A DNA stretch of 64,000 bases. Origin: Paenibacillus mellifer. Lineage in GTDB: Bacteria; Bacillota; Bacilli; Paenibacillales; Paenibacillaceae. Below the pieces are notes generated by a model, which had not been told where the DNA came from, did no database searches, and worked only from the letters and a program-made list of their open reading frames with translations. This document shows, one piece after another, positions 1 through 9,348 of this stretch; within the stretch, counting starts at the first letter, position 1, and every line of letters begins with the position of its first letter. The stretch covers positions 18,705 through 82,704 of the forward strand of contig NZ_JALPRK010000023.1 of assembly GCF_023195895.1 (NCBI RefSeq), read 5' to 3'. Made by a program: the position numbers and the translations under genes.

Positions 1-140
1 CGAAGGTATTGAAATATACAATAGCATATATTAAATATATCATGTAAGCCTTTCCAATCCAACCCAATCGCGCCAGGAGGTGGATCATCGATCATAACGA
101 AATTTCCGCTACCTATTCCCATTAAGAGAGGTGACGATTT

Positions 141-2192
141 ATGTTTCGCAAATGGATCATGTTAGGTTTAGCTCTAGTATGTACGCTTACATTACCTTTA
201 GGGGCTTCTGCAGAAAGTTCTGTTCAGGCGGATCTGAACAAGAAGGACGGTATTGTCTGGCCGAAAAATCAGGAACTCCCCACCTTCGCTAAAGCCAAAC
301 GTTTGGATGTCGCTCAAGTGTACGACGCGTCTGGAGACATCAAAATTCTGCTGACGACGCTTCAAGGCATCGTCAATCGCAAAGAGCCGAGAATTTACGT
401 GCAGCAAAACGAGAAAGATCCCTGGATTAACGATATTCAGGTTCCTTATCGGATTCATGATGACGCAATGGACATCGTCAAGGCTTACGCCCGAGAAGTG
501 AAAGGCGTAATCGTCTATGATCCGGCCGTTCCGGATTCCATCAATGTCGCGACAACGCTTGCCGGGTTGAAAGACGCCGTCGTGGCCAGTCCCGAATTGG
601 CAGCGGAGCTGGCTAAGACGCCCTACCGCTTACGTGTAATTGAGGATCTGCAAGGGAAATTCCAAGATCGGATGGATGCCTACACTTGGCAGTATGAGCA
701 TTTATGGAGTCAAACGACGAAGCGGATGCTGGTCGGCCTCAGCCCCAATACGTCCATCCCGCTTCCCCCGGACAATTGGGATACGTTCCGCACGGTGCTT
801 ACCGAACCAGAACAAATCCGGGATGCGAGCAACCGGAGAACGTATGACCTTGATTTGTCCGAGTTCCTAGGTGGAGATGCCATCTATCTTCGTTTTCAAG
901 ATGCCTTCACGCAAGACGGCTGGGGGCCTGCGGTTCATGAAATCAGCGTAACGGCCGACGGCGAGGAAATCCTTCGTTTCGAAACCGGAACGCCGGAAGA
1001 GGAAGCTTATCTGTATGACCGCCAAGGCTCCAAGTTCTTACCGGGCGCCGACCACCGTTTTGCCGACAATGGCAACTATTTCGTGTACGAGTTCAACCCG
1101 CCTGCGGGTACCCAACAGTTAACCGTATCCGTCGAAATGTGGAACCAATTTACCGTCTCCGCCAGCAGTGTTCAACCGCTCTCTTCGGAGCAAAAGGAGC
1201 CGTATGGTTACCTCCGCGATTATGCGGTGGCCAACAAGGCCATGGTGTTTTGGCTCTCCAGCGGAGTACCTGAACAAAGGGCGTTGTTCGAACGGATCTT
1301 AGCGGATGTGGAACCAGGAACACCGTATTTGGGTTGGTTTGATAATGATGTTGAAGGCGAAGTCGCCGGGATTGACCTGACCTCTCGCTATGGCGTTTAC
1401 GTCTTGCCTTCCGACTGGTTCCATAATATGACGGTAATGGCGGGGACAAAAGCGAAGCCGGCAAAGCCTATCAAGCCGGTAAACCCGAAGCTGAACAACA
1501 AGATCTACGTGACCTTCACGTTTGGCGAGGGCGATAATCTGCAATACGATCAAAATCATATGCGCAATCTTTGGGATGATCCTGCTCGCGGCGAAGTGCC
1601 CATGAACTGGACGGCCAGCCCGCTTCTTGTTGATGCGGCCCCTGCGATCCTAGACTATTACCAGTCCACCGCGACGAAAAACGATCTGCTGGTGGCCGGA
1701 CCCTCAGGAGCCGGATATTTCAGTCCACAGGTTTGGCCGGAGGAGAGCTTTGCCCAATTCATGATGGATTCCTCCCCCTATTTGAAGAAATCCGGCATGT
1801 CGTATCCTTTTGTAATTAACCGTGAAAACAACCGAGACGTTCCTCTCACAGGTTCCAAAGCGGAATCCTATGTGAAAGAATTGAAAGTGCCTGGCCTGTT
1901 CCTTGGAGGCGGTAGCGATAATTACGTAGAAATCGTCAACGGCAATTTACCCGTTTCTTATTTCAAAGGCACGACCACTGCCAGAGATGGAATCAACATT
2001 TTGAACGATGCGAAAGCTTCTTGGGACGGGAACTCGCCGATGTTTGTTTCCGTAGGGGTCAACGCTTGGAGCATGAGACCCTCGGACGTCGTAGCGATCA
2101 CGCAAGCGCTGGGACCGGAATTTGAAGTTGTGTTAGCGGATAGCTATTTTACACTGATTCGGGAAGCTTACGGCCTTCCAAAGAAACCTTAA
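141..2192 (+). CDS. Secreted GxGYxYP-family protein (putative glycoside hydrolase)
   Basis: The 683-residue product starts with a Sec-type signal peptide (about residues 1-25, hydrophobic core ending in ASA), so it is probably exported. The C-terminal half matches what I know of the GxGYxYP family: a TFGEGDN segment near residue 460 and the family-naming loop in the form GAGYFSP near residue 525. A beta-rich insert lies around residues 235-345. The family is only predicted to act on carbohydrates; no substrate can be read from the sequence. The ATG is preceded by AGAGAGGTGA at good distance. It stands alone, with a terminator directly after it. The family call is fairly safe; the activity is not established. 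Confidence 0.75.
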   Translation: MFRKWIMLGLALVCTLTLPLGASAESSVQADLNKKDGIVWPKNQELPTFAKAKRLDVAQVYDASGDIKILLTTLQGIVNRKEPRIYVQQNEKDPWINDIQVPYRIHDDAMDIVKAYAREVKGVIVYDPAVPDSINVATTLAGLKDAVVASPELAAELAKTPYRLRVIEDLQGKFQDRMDAYTWQYEHLWSQTTKRMLVGLSPNTSIPLPPDNWDTFRTVLTEPEQIRDASNRRTYDLDLSEFLGGDAIYLRFQDAFTQDGWGPAVHEISVTADGEEILRFETGTPEEEAYLYDRQGSKFLPGADHRFADNGNYFVYEFNPPAGTQQLTVSVEMWNQFTVSASSVQPLSSEQKEPYGYLRDYAVANKAMVFWLSSGVPEQRALFERILADVEPGTPYLGWFDNDVEGEVAGIDLTSRYGVYVLPSDWFHNMTVMAGTKAKPAKPIKPVNPKLNNKIYVTFTFGEGDNLQYDQNHMRNLWDDPARGEVPMNWTASPLLVDAAPAILDYYQSTATKNDLLVAGPSGAGYFSPQVWPEESFAQFMMDSSPYLKKSGMSYPFVINRENNRDVPLTGSKAESYVKELKVPGLFLGGGSDNYVEIVNGNLPVSYFKGTTTARDGINILNDAKASWDGNSPMFVSVGVNAWSMRPSDVVAITQALGPEFEVVLADSYFTLIREAYGLPKKP

Positions 2193-2210
2193 CTTAAGGA
2201 GAACCTCAAT

Positions 2211-2252
2211 AAAAAGGCGGGACCGTCCCCAAAGGGATGATTCCGCCTTTTT
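2211..2252. terminator. Bidirectional intrinsic terminator
   Basis: AAAAAGGCGG pairs with CCGCCTTTTT across a 22-nt loop. It can end the GxGYxYP gene on the plus strand and the BceB-like permease gene on the minus strand. Confidence 0.75.
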
Positions 2253-2269
2253 CTGCTTCGGTGAGTGCT

Positions 2270-4207
2270 TTATAACGATTCCTTGATCACTCGTTTATAG
2301 AACAGGACCGACAACAACCCAAAGATCGAATAAAGTGCCGTATAGATCAGCATCACCAGGATCATCGGTGTCCATAGCTCCGTCCCGAACAAGAACCAGC
2401 CGGATCGGACGGCAAAATAACTATGCGACAAACCAACGGCTAACGGGATACCGAAGTTGAACACTTGCTTGAATTGAATGCCCCGCAGCAGGTTGCCTGG
2501 CGTAAATCCAAGCTTCCGCAAAATCGTATAGCTCGGCTTCTCCTCTTCCCCTTCGCCCATTTGCTTGAAATACAAAATACAACCAGAAGTAATAAGAAAG
2601 GTTAAGCCCAGAAAACCAACGATAAACATGATTAAGCCCATATTACTCTTCTGATCCATGACGATCTGATATTGGGACACGGCACCCGAACGTTCCTCGT
2701 ATCCCCGTTCGTGAAAGATTCGGTTGGCTTCCTCCAGATCTTGGCGATTCACCACATCAATCCCGTAATATACCGAGTATTCGCGCTGAAGATCGGGTTT
2801 GGCATCCTTCTCCAGACGCTCGTATATCGCGTGATCGACGATCACGGGCGGCATGCCGGCCGAGAAATAAAGCGAGACGATCGCCTCCTTATTCGTATCG
2901 ATGACGGTGATGGGAATCGATTCCTTCTGTCCCATGAATCGAATTTTCTCATTGGACTTCATGCCCATGAATTGCTCTACCGCATTACTCGTCCCCGCAA
3001 ATAATGCTTCATCCGGACTGACGTCAATCCCTTCGACATCCTGTTCGTCGATGACAGTAAGCTTGATGATTCCGTTCGTCTCCCCTCCCACGATGGAGTT
3101 GAATACTCTCGAAACATCCCCCTCCGTCATAAGGACCCGGCGTTGGGTTTCTCTTGTCTCGATCCCGGCTTGTTTCAAAGCCTGCTCGAAAGCATCAATG
3201 TCCACCGGATCTAGCAGCGTGAAATGATTCGGCACGGTTTGCTCGGCTGATTTTTCCGTCGAATAATAAGAGATATAACTAAGTGACAACAACCCGATCG
3301 CCAGAGCCGACACGGTCGTGATGATCGTTAACAGCAGCGCGTTCGATTTCATCCGGAACATGATGGACGATAAGGATAGAACCTCATTCAGCGACAGATA
3401 CCCGCCCTTCGCTTTGCGCACCAGATTAAATATAAAACTGACCGACCCTTTATAAAACAGGTACGTTCCGATTATCACCGAACCTAAGATGAGGATCATC
3501 GCCAGGAATAACTCTCTCATTTCGGTATACTTCCCACCAAACAGATCCGCCGAAATCCGGTACCCATAGAGGATCAGGCCAATTCCCAGAACGCCGATGA
3601 CAATTTCGGATAATGGCATTTTGCGATAAGCATTTTCCGTGGTGGACGTCACTCGGAACAACGACAGAATGCTTTGCCGCTTGATGAACAAATAGTTCAT
3701 TAACATGATTAACAAGTAGATCGCCGCAAAGACAACGACGGTCTGCACCAGCGCCTGCGAGGAGAACCGCAGCGATGCCTTAGCATCCACGCCGATAATC
3801 TGGAACAAGATCATAAGCAGCAGGCGGGAGCAAGAAAACCCGACGAACATGCCGATCAGCATGGAGCCGAAATACAAAATCAAATTTTCGCTGCTGAGAA
3901 TTCTAAAGATCTTCCCTTTCGTTAACCCTATTAATTGAAAGAGTCCGATCTCTTTGCTTCGCCGCTTGATGAAGATGGTATTAGCGTAAAGCAAGAAGAT
4001 AGCGACGATAGCCACGAGCAGCACCGAAGCTGCGGCTAAACCGGCAGCTCCTTTCACAGAGCCTTTCATCTCGTCTAACGCCGGATCGTACTGCAAGGTG
4101 ACGAATGCAAAGTAAAGCGCAACGCTGAAGACCAAAGCGAACACGTACAGATAATAGTTTTTGAGATTTTTCCTCAAATTCCGGTATATTAGATGGGTCA
4201 AGCTCAT
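2270..4207 (-). CDS. bceB: BceB-like ABC transporter permease (FtsX family)
   Basis: The 645-residue membrane protein has the BceB layout: an N-terminal TM helix followed by clusters of TM helices, a large extracellular domain at about residues 310-520, and three more TM helices at the C-terminus. BceAB-type transporters protect the cell wall lipid cycle from bacitracin and related peptides and also act as the sensor for their partner kinase. The start codon overlaps the stop of the ATPase gene (ATGA), so the two are translationally coupled. The two-component genes lie just upstream on the same strand, which is the standard module order. The exact peptide specificity cannot be told from sequence. 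Confidence 0.88.
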   Translation of the reverse strand: MSLTHLIYRNLRKNLKNYYLYVFALVFSVALYFAFVTLQYDPALDEMKGSVKGAAGLAAASVLLVAIVAIFLLYANTIFIKRRSKEIGLFQLIGLTKGKIFRILSSENLILYFGSMLIGMFVGFSCSRLLLMILFQIIGVDAKASLRFSSQALVQTVVVFAAIYLLIMLMNYLFIKRQSILSLFRVTSTTENAYRKMPLSEIVIGVLGIGLILYGYRISADLFGGKYTEMRELFLAMILILGSVIIGTYLFYKGSVSFIFNLVRKAKGGYLSLNEVLSLSSIMFRMKSNALLLTIITTVSALAIGLLSLSYISYYSTEKSAEQTVPNHFTLLDPVDIDAFEQALKQAGIETRETQRRVLMTEGDVSRVFNSIVGGETNGIIKLTVIDEQDVEGIDVSPDEALFAGTSNAVEQFMGMKSNEKIRFMGQKESIPITVIDTNKEAIVSLYFSAGMPPVIVDHAIYERLEKDAKPDLQREYSVYYGIDVVNRQDLEEANRIFHERGYEERSGAVSQYQIVMDQKSNMGLIMFIVGFLGLTFLITSGCILYFKQMGEGEEEKPSYTILRKLGFTPGNLLRGIQFKQVFNFGIPLAVGLSHSYFAVRSGWFLFGTELWTPMILVMLIYTALYSIFGLLSVLFYKRVIKESL

Positions 4208-4959
4208 TCCTGCACCCCGCCTAATACGCCCTGAGCCTTGATAATGTCGTTGAAGAACGCCTGCCGTGGTTCGTCGCCTTTATTCAGCTGGGAATAGATT
4301 TGTCCATCCTTAATGAAAACAACACGGCTGGTGTAGCTCGCCGCCACCGGGTCGTGGGTTACCATTATAATGGTTGCCGCGATTTTGCGGTTCAGCTCGC
4401 TGAGCTTGTTCAGCAAATCAGAAGCGGATTTCGAATCCAGCGCCCCCGTGGGTTCATCGGCAAAAATGATGCTCGGATCGTGGATAAACGCCCGTGCGGC
4501 CGAGGTCCGCTGTTTTTGTCCGCCCGAAATTTCGTTCGGGTATTTGTCCTTGATGTCATAGATGCCAAGTTCATTAGCGATTTCCTGGAACTTAAGGTCA
4601 GCTTCTTTCCGAGATACACTTTTGATGGATAGCGGCAACAGTACGTTTTCTTTAACCGTTAACGTATCCAGCAAATTGTACTCCTGAAAAATAAAACCGA
4701 GATGGGTTTTGCGGAATTCAGCCAACTCTTTCTCTTTAAGTCCCGTAAACTCTTTGCCTTCGATTCTGATGCTGCCAAGGCTGACCTTGTCGATCGAAGA
4801 AAGCACGTTAAGCAAGGTTGTCTTGCCGGAGCCGGACGCCCCCATGATACTGACGAATTCGCCTTTCTCTACCCCCAAGTCGATTCCCTTCAACACTTCT
4901 TGACGATTGAATTTGTTGCCATAACTTTTATGAATTTTGTTGGCTTCGAGTATCGCCAT
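4204..4959 (-). CDS. bceA: BceA-like ABC transporter ATP-binding protein
   Basis: The 251-residue ATPase has Walker A (GASGSGKTT, about residues 39-47), the signature EISGGQKQR (about 143-151), Walker B ([13 protein letters not shown]) and the H-loop (MVTHD). It belongs to the MacB/LolD/BceA group that energises FtsX-type permeases. It pairs with the overlapping permease gene downstream. The ribosome site AAAGGAG lies 8-9 nt before the ATG. The 97-nt gap to the kinase gene contains a TATGAT -10-like element, a poor -35, and an upstream inverted repeat, as expected for an activator-dependent promoter. Confidence 0.9.
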   Translation of the reverse strand: MAILEANKIHKSYGNKFNRQEVLKGIDLGVEKGEFVSIMGASGSGKTTLLNVLSSIDKVSLGSIRIEGKEFTGLKEKELAEFRKTHLGFIFQEYNLLDTLTVKENVLLPLSIKSVSRKEADLKFQEIANELGIYDIKDKYPNEISGGQKQRTSAARAFIHDPSIIFADEPTGALDSKSASDLLNKLSELNRKIAATIIMVTHDPVAASYTSRVVFIKDGQIYSQLNKGDEPRQAFFNDIIKAQGVLGGVQE

Positions 4960-5038
4960 GATTGATCACTCCTTTGTCCTGCCCTTATCATAACTTGCGT
5001 GGGATGAGTTTTCCTGCGATTCACCGAACAAAGCAAAC

Positions 5039-5066
5039 GGGCATGTGACATTGTTGTCACATGCCC
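5039..5066 (-). promoter_or_regulatory. BceR-type operator upstream of bceA
   Basis: A perfect 12-bp inverted repeat with 4-nt centre, GGGCATGTGACA-TTGT-TGTCACATGCCC. Its core, TGTGAC-N6-GTCACA, resembles the BceR binding site known from the Bacillus subtilis bceA promoter. It lies about 80-107 bp before the bceA start and overlaps the last codons and stop of the kinase gene. It has no T-run, so a terminator role is less likely. Confidence 0.65.
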
Positions 5067-6064
5067 AGGGTATGGATGTAGGCATTGCTTTTCGGAAAAT
5101 GCAACGTAAAAACGGTTCCTTCACCGGGCGATGATTCCACGCTCATCCGAATCGACAGCGAATCCGCGGCTTTTTTCGCCAAATATAACCCCATGCCGGT
5201 GGCCGCGTGATCTTCATGGTTCCTCGTAGAGGTGAAGCCCTTCTCGAAGATGCGCGTCAGGTCCTTCGTTTCAATCCCCCGACCTCTGTCGCGGACGTAC
5301 ATCCAGGCTTGTCCATCCGGAGAAATCCCTGATTCCACGTTGATATCAGCAGCTTCGCTATATTTCACAGCATTAGTCAAAAGCTGGCGTACAATGAACG
5401 CCAACCATTTCGCATCCGTAAGCACTTCCTGAACGGAGAAGTTGAGGTCAAAACCAATGCCTTTTTGCAAGCACCATGCCCGCAGCTCCCGAATCTCATG
5501 ATGCAACAGCGGCTCCAGCTTCACTTGCTCGATATACAAATCGTTTTCGATAAACGGGATCCGCTTCTGATGTAACTGCCGATCCAGAAGCAGATGGATG
5601 CGCAGCCACTCTAAGCGAAGCTGCTCTTTCAGCGGCTCGTCACCCATTCGATCGATCATGAGTCGCATCGCGGTCAAGGGAGTTTTCACCTCATGAATCC
5701 AGGACATCAGCTCGTCCTTCTCCTCTTCTAACTGGGCGACAAGCTGTGACGTTTCACTGCGAAACTTGTCCGTTTGCTCGTTTAGACGTTCCATGACGAC
5801 GGATTGAAGCGGGCTCTCCGGCGCAGTAATCGTGTTTAGATCGTACGTGTCGTCCCAGGTGGCCAAGTTTTGATAAAACCGCGTTTCTTTAGGGTAGCGG
5901 ATTAATAGAAAAGCTCCAAACACCAACAGGGACAAGAATACGATGTATAACATCGGCATGAACGGAATCGTCCGATCGATCGCAGCGACGAATAGAAGTA
6001 GCAGCTGCAGGACAAGCACTAAGAAGATCCAACTCAACCGCTCATGCACGTATTTTCTCATCAT
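5057..6064 (-). CDS. bceS: BceS-like intramembrane-sensing histidine kinase
   Basis: About 335 residues. Two N-terminal TM helices are joined by a very short external loop, typical of kinases that sense through a partner ABC transporter. The phosphoacceptor box HEVKTPLT lies near residue 125 of the protein from this start, and the ATPase region carries N, G1 (DRGRGI) and G2 (GMGLYL) motifs. I place the start at the ATG at 6064, which overlaps the regulator stop codon (ATGA); a longer frame to 6211 would run through the regulator gene. It should phosphorylate the adjacent BceR-like regulator when BceAB handles its peptide substrate. Confidence 0.88.
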   Translation of the reverse strand: MMRKYVHERLSWIFLVLVLQLLLLFVAAIDRTIPFMPMLYIVFLSLLVFGAFLLIRYPKETRFYQNLATWDDTYDLNTITAPESPLQSVVMERLNEQTDKFRSETSQLVAQLEEEKDELMSWIHEVKTPLTAMRLMIDRMGDEPLKEQLRLEWLRIHLLLDRQLHQKRIPFIENDLYIEQVKLEPLLHHEIRELRAWCLQKGIGFDLNFSVQEVLTDAKWLAFIVRQLLTNAVKYSEAADINVESGISPDGQAWMYVRDRGRGIETKDLTRIFEKGFTSTRNHEDHAATGMGLYLAKKAADSLSIRMSVESSPGEGTVFTLHFPKSNAYIHTLGM

Positions 6065-6753
6065 AATACTTGAACCTCTTCTGTCGCCATATATCCTTGA
6101 CCAACCTTTGTTTCTATATAGGCGTCCAGCTCGAGGTCCTCCAGCTTTTTTCGTAGCCGATTCACGTTCACCGTCAAGGTATTGTCGCTGACGAAATGCT
6201 CGTTGTCCCATAGACTACGGATTAGCTCCTCGCGACTGACTATCCGGTTTTTCTGCTCTACGAGCAGCTTGAGGATCAGCATTTCATTCTTCGTTAACTC
6301 GATGGTCCCCCGCTCCGCCGCGATCGTATTCCGTCCATATTCGATTGTCGCACCGCGCCACGTCCTCAGCTCGACGCGCTCGGTATTGTAGTTGTATACA
6401 CGGCGCAGCGTGGCCTGGATTTTGGCAATCAACACCTCGAAATGGAAGGGCTTTTGGACAAAATCATCCGCGCCTAGCTGCATGGACATTACCATGTCCG
6501 TCGGATGGTCACGCGAAGACAAGAAAATGATCGGTACGTTGGAATGAGCGCGGATTTGTCGGCACCAATGAAATCCATCAAATTTAGGCAGCTGAATATC
6601 GATCAGGACCAGGTCGGGACGAACCGCGGTAAACTCCTGCAGCACATTTCCGAAATCCTTAACGCCATAAACCCCGTAGGACCACTGCTGCAGACGTTCC
6701 CGAATTTCTTGAAACAAGGACGGATCGTCTTCGATTAGCATAATTTGAAACAA
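6061..6753 (-). CDS. bceR: BceR-like OmpR-family response regulator
   Basis: A receiver domain (acidic pocket EDD near the N-terminus, phosphoacceptor in LVLIDIQLPKFDG, Lys in QKPF) is followed by a winged-helix trans_reg_C domain ending in VNRLRKKLEDLEL. The whole protein is close to B. subtilis BceR in order and motifs. I prefer the TTG start at 6753 (TTG TTT CAA ATT ATG), which matches the family N-terminus and has a GGTGA sequence before it; GTG at 6765 and ATG at 6741 are alternatives. It is the first gene of the regulator-kinase pair and should activate bceAB through the inverted repeat at 5039-5066. Confidence 0.85.
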   Translation of the reverse strand: MFQIMLIEDDPSLFQEIRERLQQWSYGVYGVKDFGNVLQEFTAVRPDLVLIDIQLPKFDGFHWCRQIRAHSNVPIIFLSSRDHPTDMVMSMQLGADDFVQKPFHFEVLIAKIQATLRRVYNYNTERVELRTWRGATIEYGRNTIAAERGTIELTKNEMLILKLLVEQKNRIVSREELIRSLWDNEHFVSDNTLTVNVNRLRKKLEDLELDAYIETKVGQGYMATEEVQVL

Positions 6754-6827
6754 GCGAATCACCACGTTTTTAGGATTCTTTACCTAATCCAGTTTAATGG
6801 ATTACGAGGCGTTGCGCTATCCTTCCG

Positions 6828-7829
6828 TTAAATCGCCGTTAATTCGATTTCGAAGCCCAAATCCTCGATCATCTGGTGATCTACGGATACGTCTTGTCCT
6901 TCTGTCGTCATGTAGTCCCCAACGAAGAGGGAATTGGCCGCATATAAGGATAGCGGCTGCAACGTACGGAGGCTGACCTCCCGGCCGCCAGCCACACGAA
7001 TTTCTTTCGATGGACAGATGAAACGGAACAAGGCTAACACTTTAAGCGCTCTTAGCGCAGGCACCCGTCCCGCCCGTTCCAACGGCGTACCCGGGATGGC
7101 GTTCAGGAAATTGATCGGAACCGAATCGGCATCCAGCCCGCGGAGAGCAAAAGCCATCTCCACGATTTCCTCATCCGATTCACCCATGCCGATGATCACG
7201 CCGGAGCAGGGAGACATCCCGTGTGCTTTGGCGGTTTCGACCGTCGCCACGCGTTGGTCGTAGGTGTGGGTCGTCGTGATCGACGGATAGTTCTCACGGC
7301 TCGTGTTCAAATTGTGGTTATAGCGGTGAACCCCGGCTTTACTCAGCCTCTGCGCCTGCTCCTCCCGAAGAATGCCAAGACAGGCGCAAATCTTCAGCGG
7401 CATCGTTGCGCGGATTTCGGCGACCGCTTCGGCTACCTGCTCCAGTTCCTTATCGGTTGGTCCTTTGCCGGAAGCCACGATGCAATACGTCCCTGCCTTC
7501 CGCTGCATCGCTTCGCGAGCCCCAGCAACCAACGTCTCTTTATTAAGCAACGGATATTTAGGGATCGAAGCCGTCGAGATCAAGGATTGCGAGCAATAGC
7601 CGCAGTCTTCGGGACATAATCCGCTTTTGGCGTTAATGATCATGTTCAGCTTGACTTTGTTGCCATAGAAATACCTTCTGACTCGATAGGCCGCCTCCAT
7701 CAACGACAGCAATTGATTGTCGTCAGCATGTAATACGGACAGTCCCTCTTCCAATGTTAAAACCGCTCCGTTCAGAGCTTTGTCGGCAAGCCAATCCCAG
7801 CTCTGTTCACCCATCTTGCGTTCGTTCAT
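6828..7829 (-). CDS. bioB: Biotin synthase
   Basis: The 333-residue radical-SAM enzyme inserts sulfur into dethiobiotin, the last step of biotin synthesis. The [4Fe-4S]/SAM motif CxxxCxxC is at residues 72-79 (GLCPEDCGYCSQS). The YNHNLNTS and CSGVIIGMGE motifs and the C-terminal GGREVSL segment (with the [2Fe-2S]-site arginine region) are all present, and the length is normal. No other bio genes lie nearby, so it is an orphan bioB here, but it carries its own BirA-type operator. The ATG follows GGGGATGATGG. Confidence 0.95.
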   Translation of the reverse strand: MNERKMGEQSWDWLADKALNGAVLTLEEGLSVLHADDNQLLSLMEAAYRVRRYFYGNKVKLNMIINAKSGLCPEDCGYCSQSLISTASIPKYPLLNKETLVAGAREAMQRKAGTYCIVASGKGPTDKELEQVAEAVAEIRATMPLKICACLGILREEQAQRLSKAGVHRYNHNLNTSRENYPSITTTHTYDQRVATVETAKAHGMSPCSGVIIGMGESDEEIVEMAFALRGLDADSVPINFLNAIPGTPLERAGRVPALRALKVLALFRFICPSKEIRVAGGREVSLRTLQPLSLYAANSLFVGDYMTTEGQDVSVDHQMIEDLGFEIELTAI

Positions 7830-7880
7830 CCATCATCCCCGCTTTTTATAATCTATTGGTTTCTCACAAAAAGGCGTCAA

Positions 7881-7913
7881 TTGTTAACCAAATGTATAAT
7901 TATAGGTTGACAA
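7881..7913 (-). promoter_or_regulatory. BirA (biotin repressor) operator of bioB
   Basis: TTGTTAACC-N15-GGTTGACAA, extended to 12-bp arms by flanking CAA/TTG, fits the bacterial biotin operator pattern (TTGTNAACC-N14-16-GGTTNACAA). It lies about 52-84 bp upstream of the bioB start. A TATAAT sits in the spacer on the bioB strand, so bound repressor would cover the promoter. Confidence 0.8.
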
Positions 7914-8034
7914 TTGATCTTCTAGATTTTACCTGAAAGCTTGGATGTTGTGAAGGGTTTATTCAAATTGGTATGTAGCGCGCTTGCCCCTACATAGGTT
8001 GTTATAAGGCGAAATTTTACAGGAGGGATATGTT

Positions 8035-9225
8035 ATGCAGATACAAGTGCGACCGGGAGATACGTTATGGTATTACAGCCAGATCTTTCAACTGCCGCTG
8101 CAGTTGATCGTGGATTCCAACCCCGGTATTCAAGCGGGGAGCCTTAGCGTGGATCAGACGATTCACATCCCGGGGTTTCTGACAAGTGAATACCAAGTCA
8201 AGGCCGGAAACTCCATCTGGAAGCTGTCCAGAGACCGCGGGGTTTCGATGGATGTGATCCTGCTGCTCAACCAGACGGTAAATCCGAACCGCCTTGCGGT
8301 TGGCCAGCGGTTGCAGCTTCCGCTTCGGGTGACCTGGTTCGTGGTTGACATTCGCAAACCCTACGATTATGCCGCGCTGCGGGACGATTTGAACCGTTTG
8401 ATGGACATCTATCCGTTTATCGCCTACCGAGATATCGGGAATACGGTGATGAATAAGCCTATCCCCGAGTTGCGTATCGGAAAAGGAAGCAAACGAGTGC
8501 ATGTTAACGGAGCTTTTCACGCGAATGAATGGATCACGACGCCGGTGTTGATCAAATTCTTGAATCAATATCTGCTTGCGCTTACGAACAGCAGCTCGAT
8601 TCGCGGTCTGGCGATGTGGCCTTATTACGAAGAGGTCACTTTCTCGATGGTGCCTATGGTAAATTCTGATGGTGTAGACCTGGTGATCCAGGGATTACCG
8701 AGCCAGGAGCCCTACCGCAGCAATGTGCTGTCTTACAATAATGGAAATACCGATTTCCAGGGATGGAAAGCCAATATCAACGGAGTAGACTTAAACGACC
8801 AATTCCCGGCTCTATGGGAACGTGAGGTTGCCAGGAATCCGGTGGAACGCGGGCCTCGGGATTATCCGGGCACCGCGCCGCTAACAGAACCGGAAGCCAT
8901 CGCCATGGCCAACCTGACCCGGCAGAGCGACTTCGATCATGTTCTCGCGTTCCATACCCAAGGCCAAGTCATCTATTGGGGTTTCGAGAACCGTGAGCCG
9001 GCTTATGCCGAAACCATCGCGAATGAATTCGCCCGGGTCAGCGGTTACGAGGCCATCCGTAACGTGGAGAGCTATGCCGGATATAAGGATTGGTTCATTT
9101 ATGAATTCCGTCGTCCCGGTTTTACGATCGAGCTGGGTACCGGCGTTAATCCCTTGCCGCTCTCTCAATTTGACGAGATTTATGAGGAAAGTTTGGGGAT
9201 TTTGTTGGCTAGTATGTATATGTAG
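8035..9225 (+). CDS. LysM-domain M14 peptidase (gamma-D-glutamyl-diamino-acid endopeptidase type)
   Basis: Two LysM cell-wall-binding repeats occupy about residues 2-46 and 50-96. A zinc carboxypeptidase (M14) domain follows from about residue 105. Visible zinc and catalytic elements are HANEW (HxxE), a later HTQGQ, and FTIELG near the C-terminus, whose Glu would be the catalytic base. This architecture matches endopeptidase I-type enzymes of Bacillus that cut the gamma-D-Glu-diaminopimelate bond of peptidoglycan peptides. There is no signal peptide, as in endopeptidase I, which suggests release into or around the sporulating cell. The ribosome site AGGAGGGATATGTT precedes the ATG. Confidence 0.85.
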   Translation: MQIQVRPGDTLWYYSQIFQLPLQLIVDSNPGIQAGSLSVDQTIHIPGFLTSEYQVKAGNSIWKLSRDRGVSMDVILLLNQTVNPNRLAVGQRLQLPLRVTWFVVDIRKPYDYAALRDDLNRLMDIYPFIAYRDIGNTVMNKPIPELRIGKGSKRVHVNGAFHANEWITTPVLIKFLNQYLLALTNSSSIRGLAMWPYYEEVTFSMVPMVNSDGVDLVIQGLPSQEPYRSNVLSYNNGNTDFQGWKANINGVDLNDQFPALWEREVARNPVERGPRDYPGTAPLTEPEAIAMANLTRQSDFDHVLAFHTQGQVIYWGFENREPAYAETIANEFARVSGYEAIRNVESYAGYKDWFIYEFRRPGFTIELGTGVNPLPLSQFDEIYEESLGILLASMYM

Positions 9226-9246
9226 GATACAGTATTTTATTAATCA

Positions 9247-9271
9247 GGCCCCCTGCTGTTCGCAGAGGGCC
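9247..9271 (+). terminator. Possible terminator hairpin
   Basis: GGCCC...GGGCC stem reinforced by CTGC/GCAG, shortly after the peptidase stop. The following sequence (ATTATT) is only weakly T-rich, so termination is uncertain. Confidence 0.4.
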
Positions 9272-9348
9272 ATTATTGATGTTGGATCGAACATGCTATG
9301 ATACTTGTATAGTTCAATGAACACTGTAGAGTAAAAGGAGTTTTGCAA

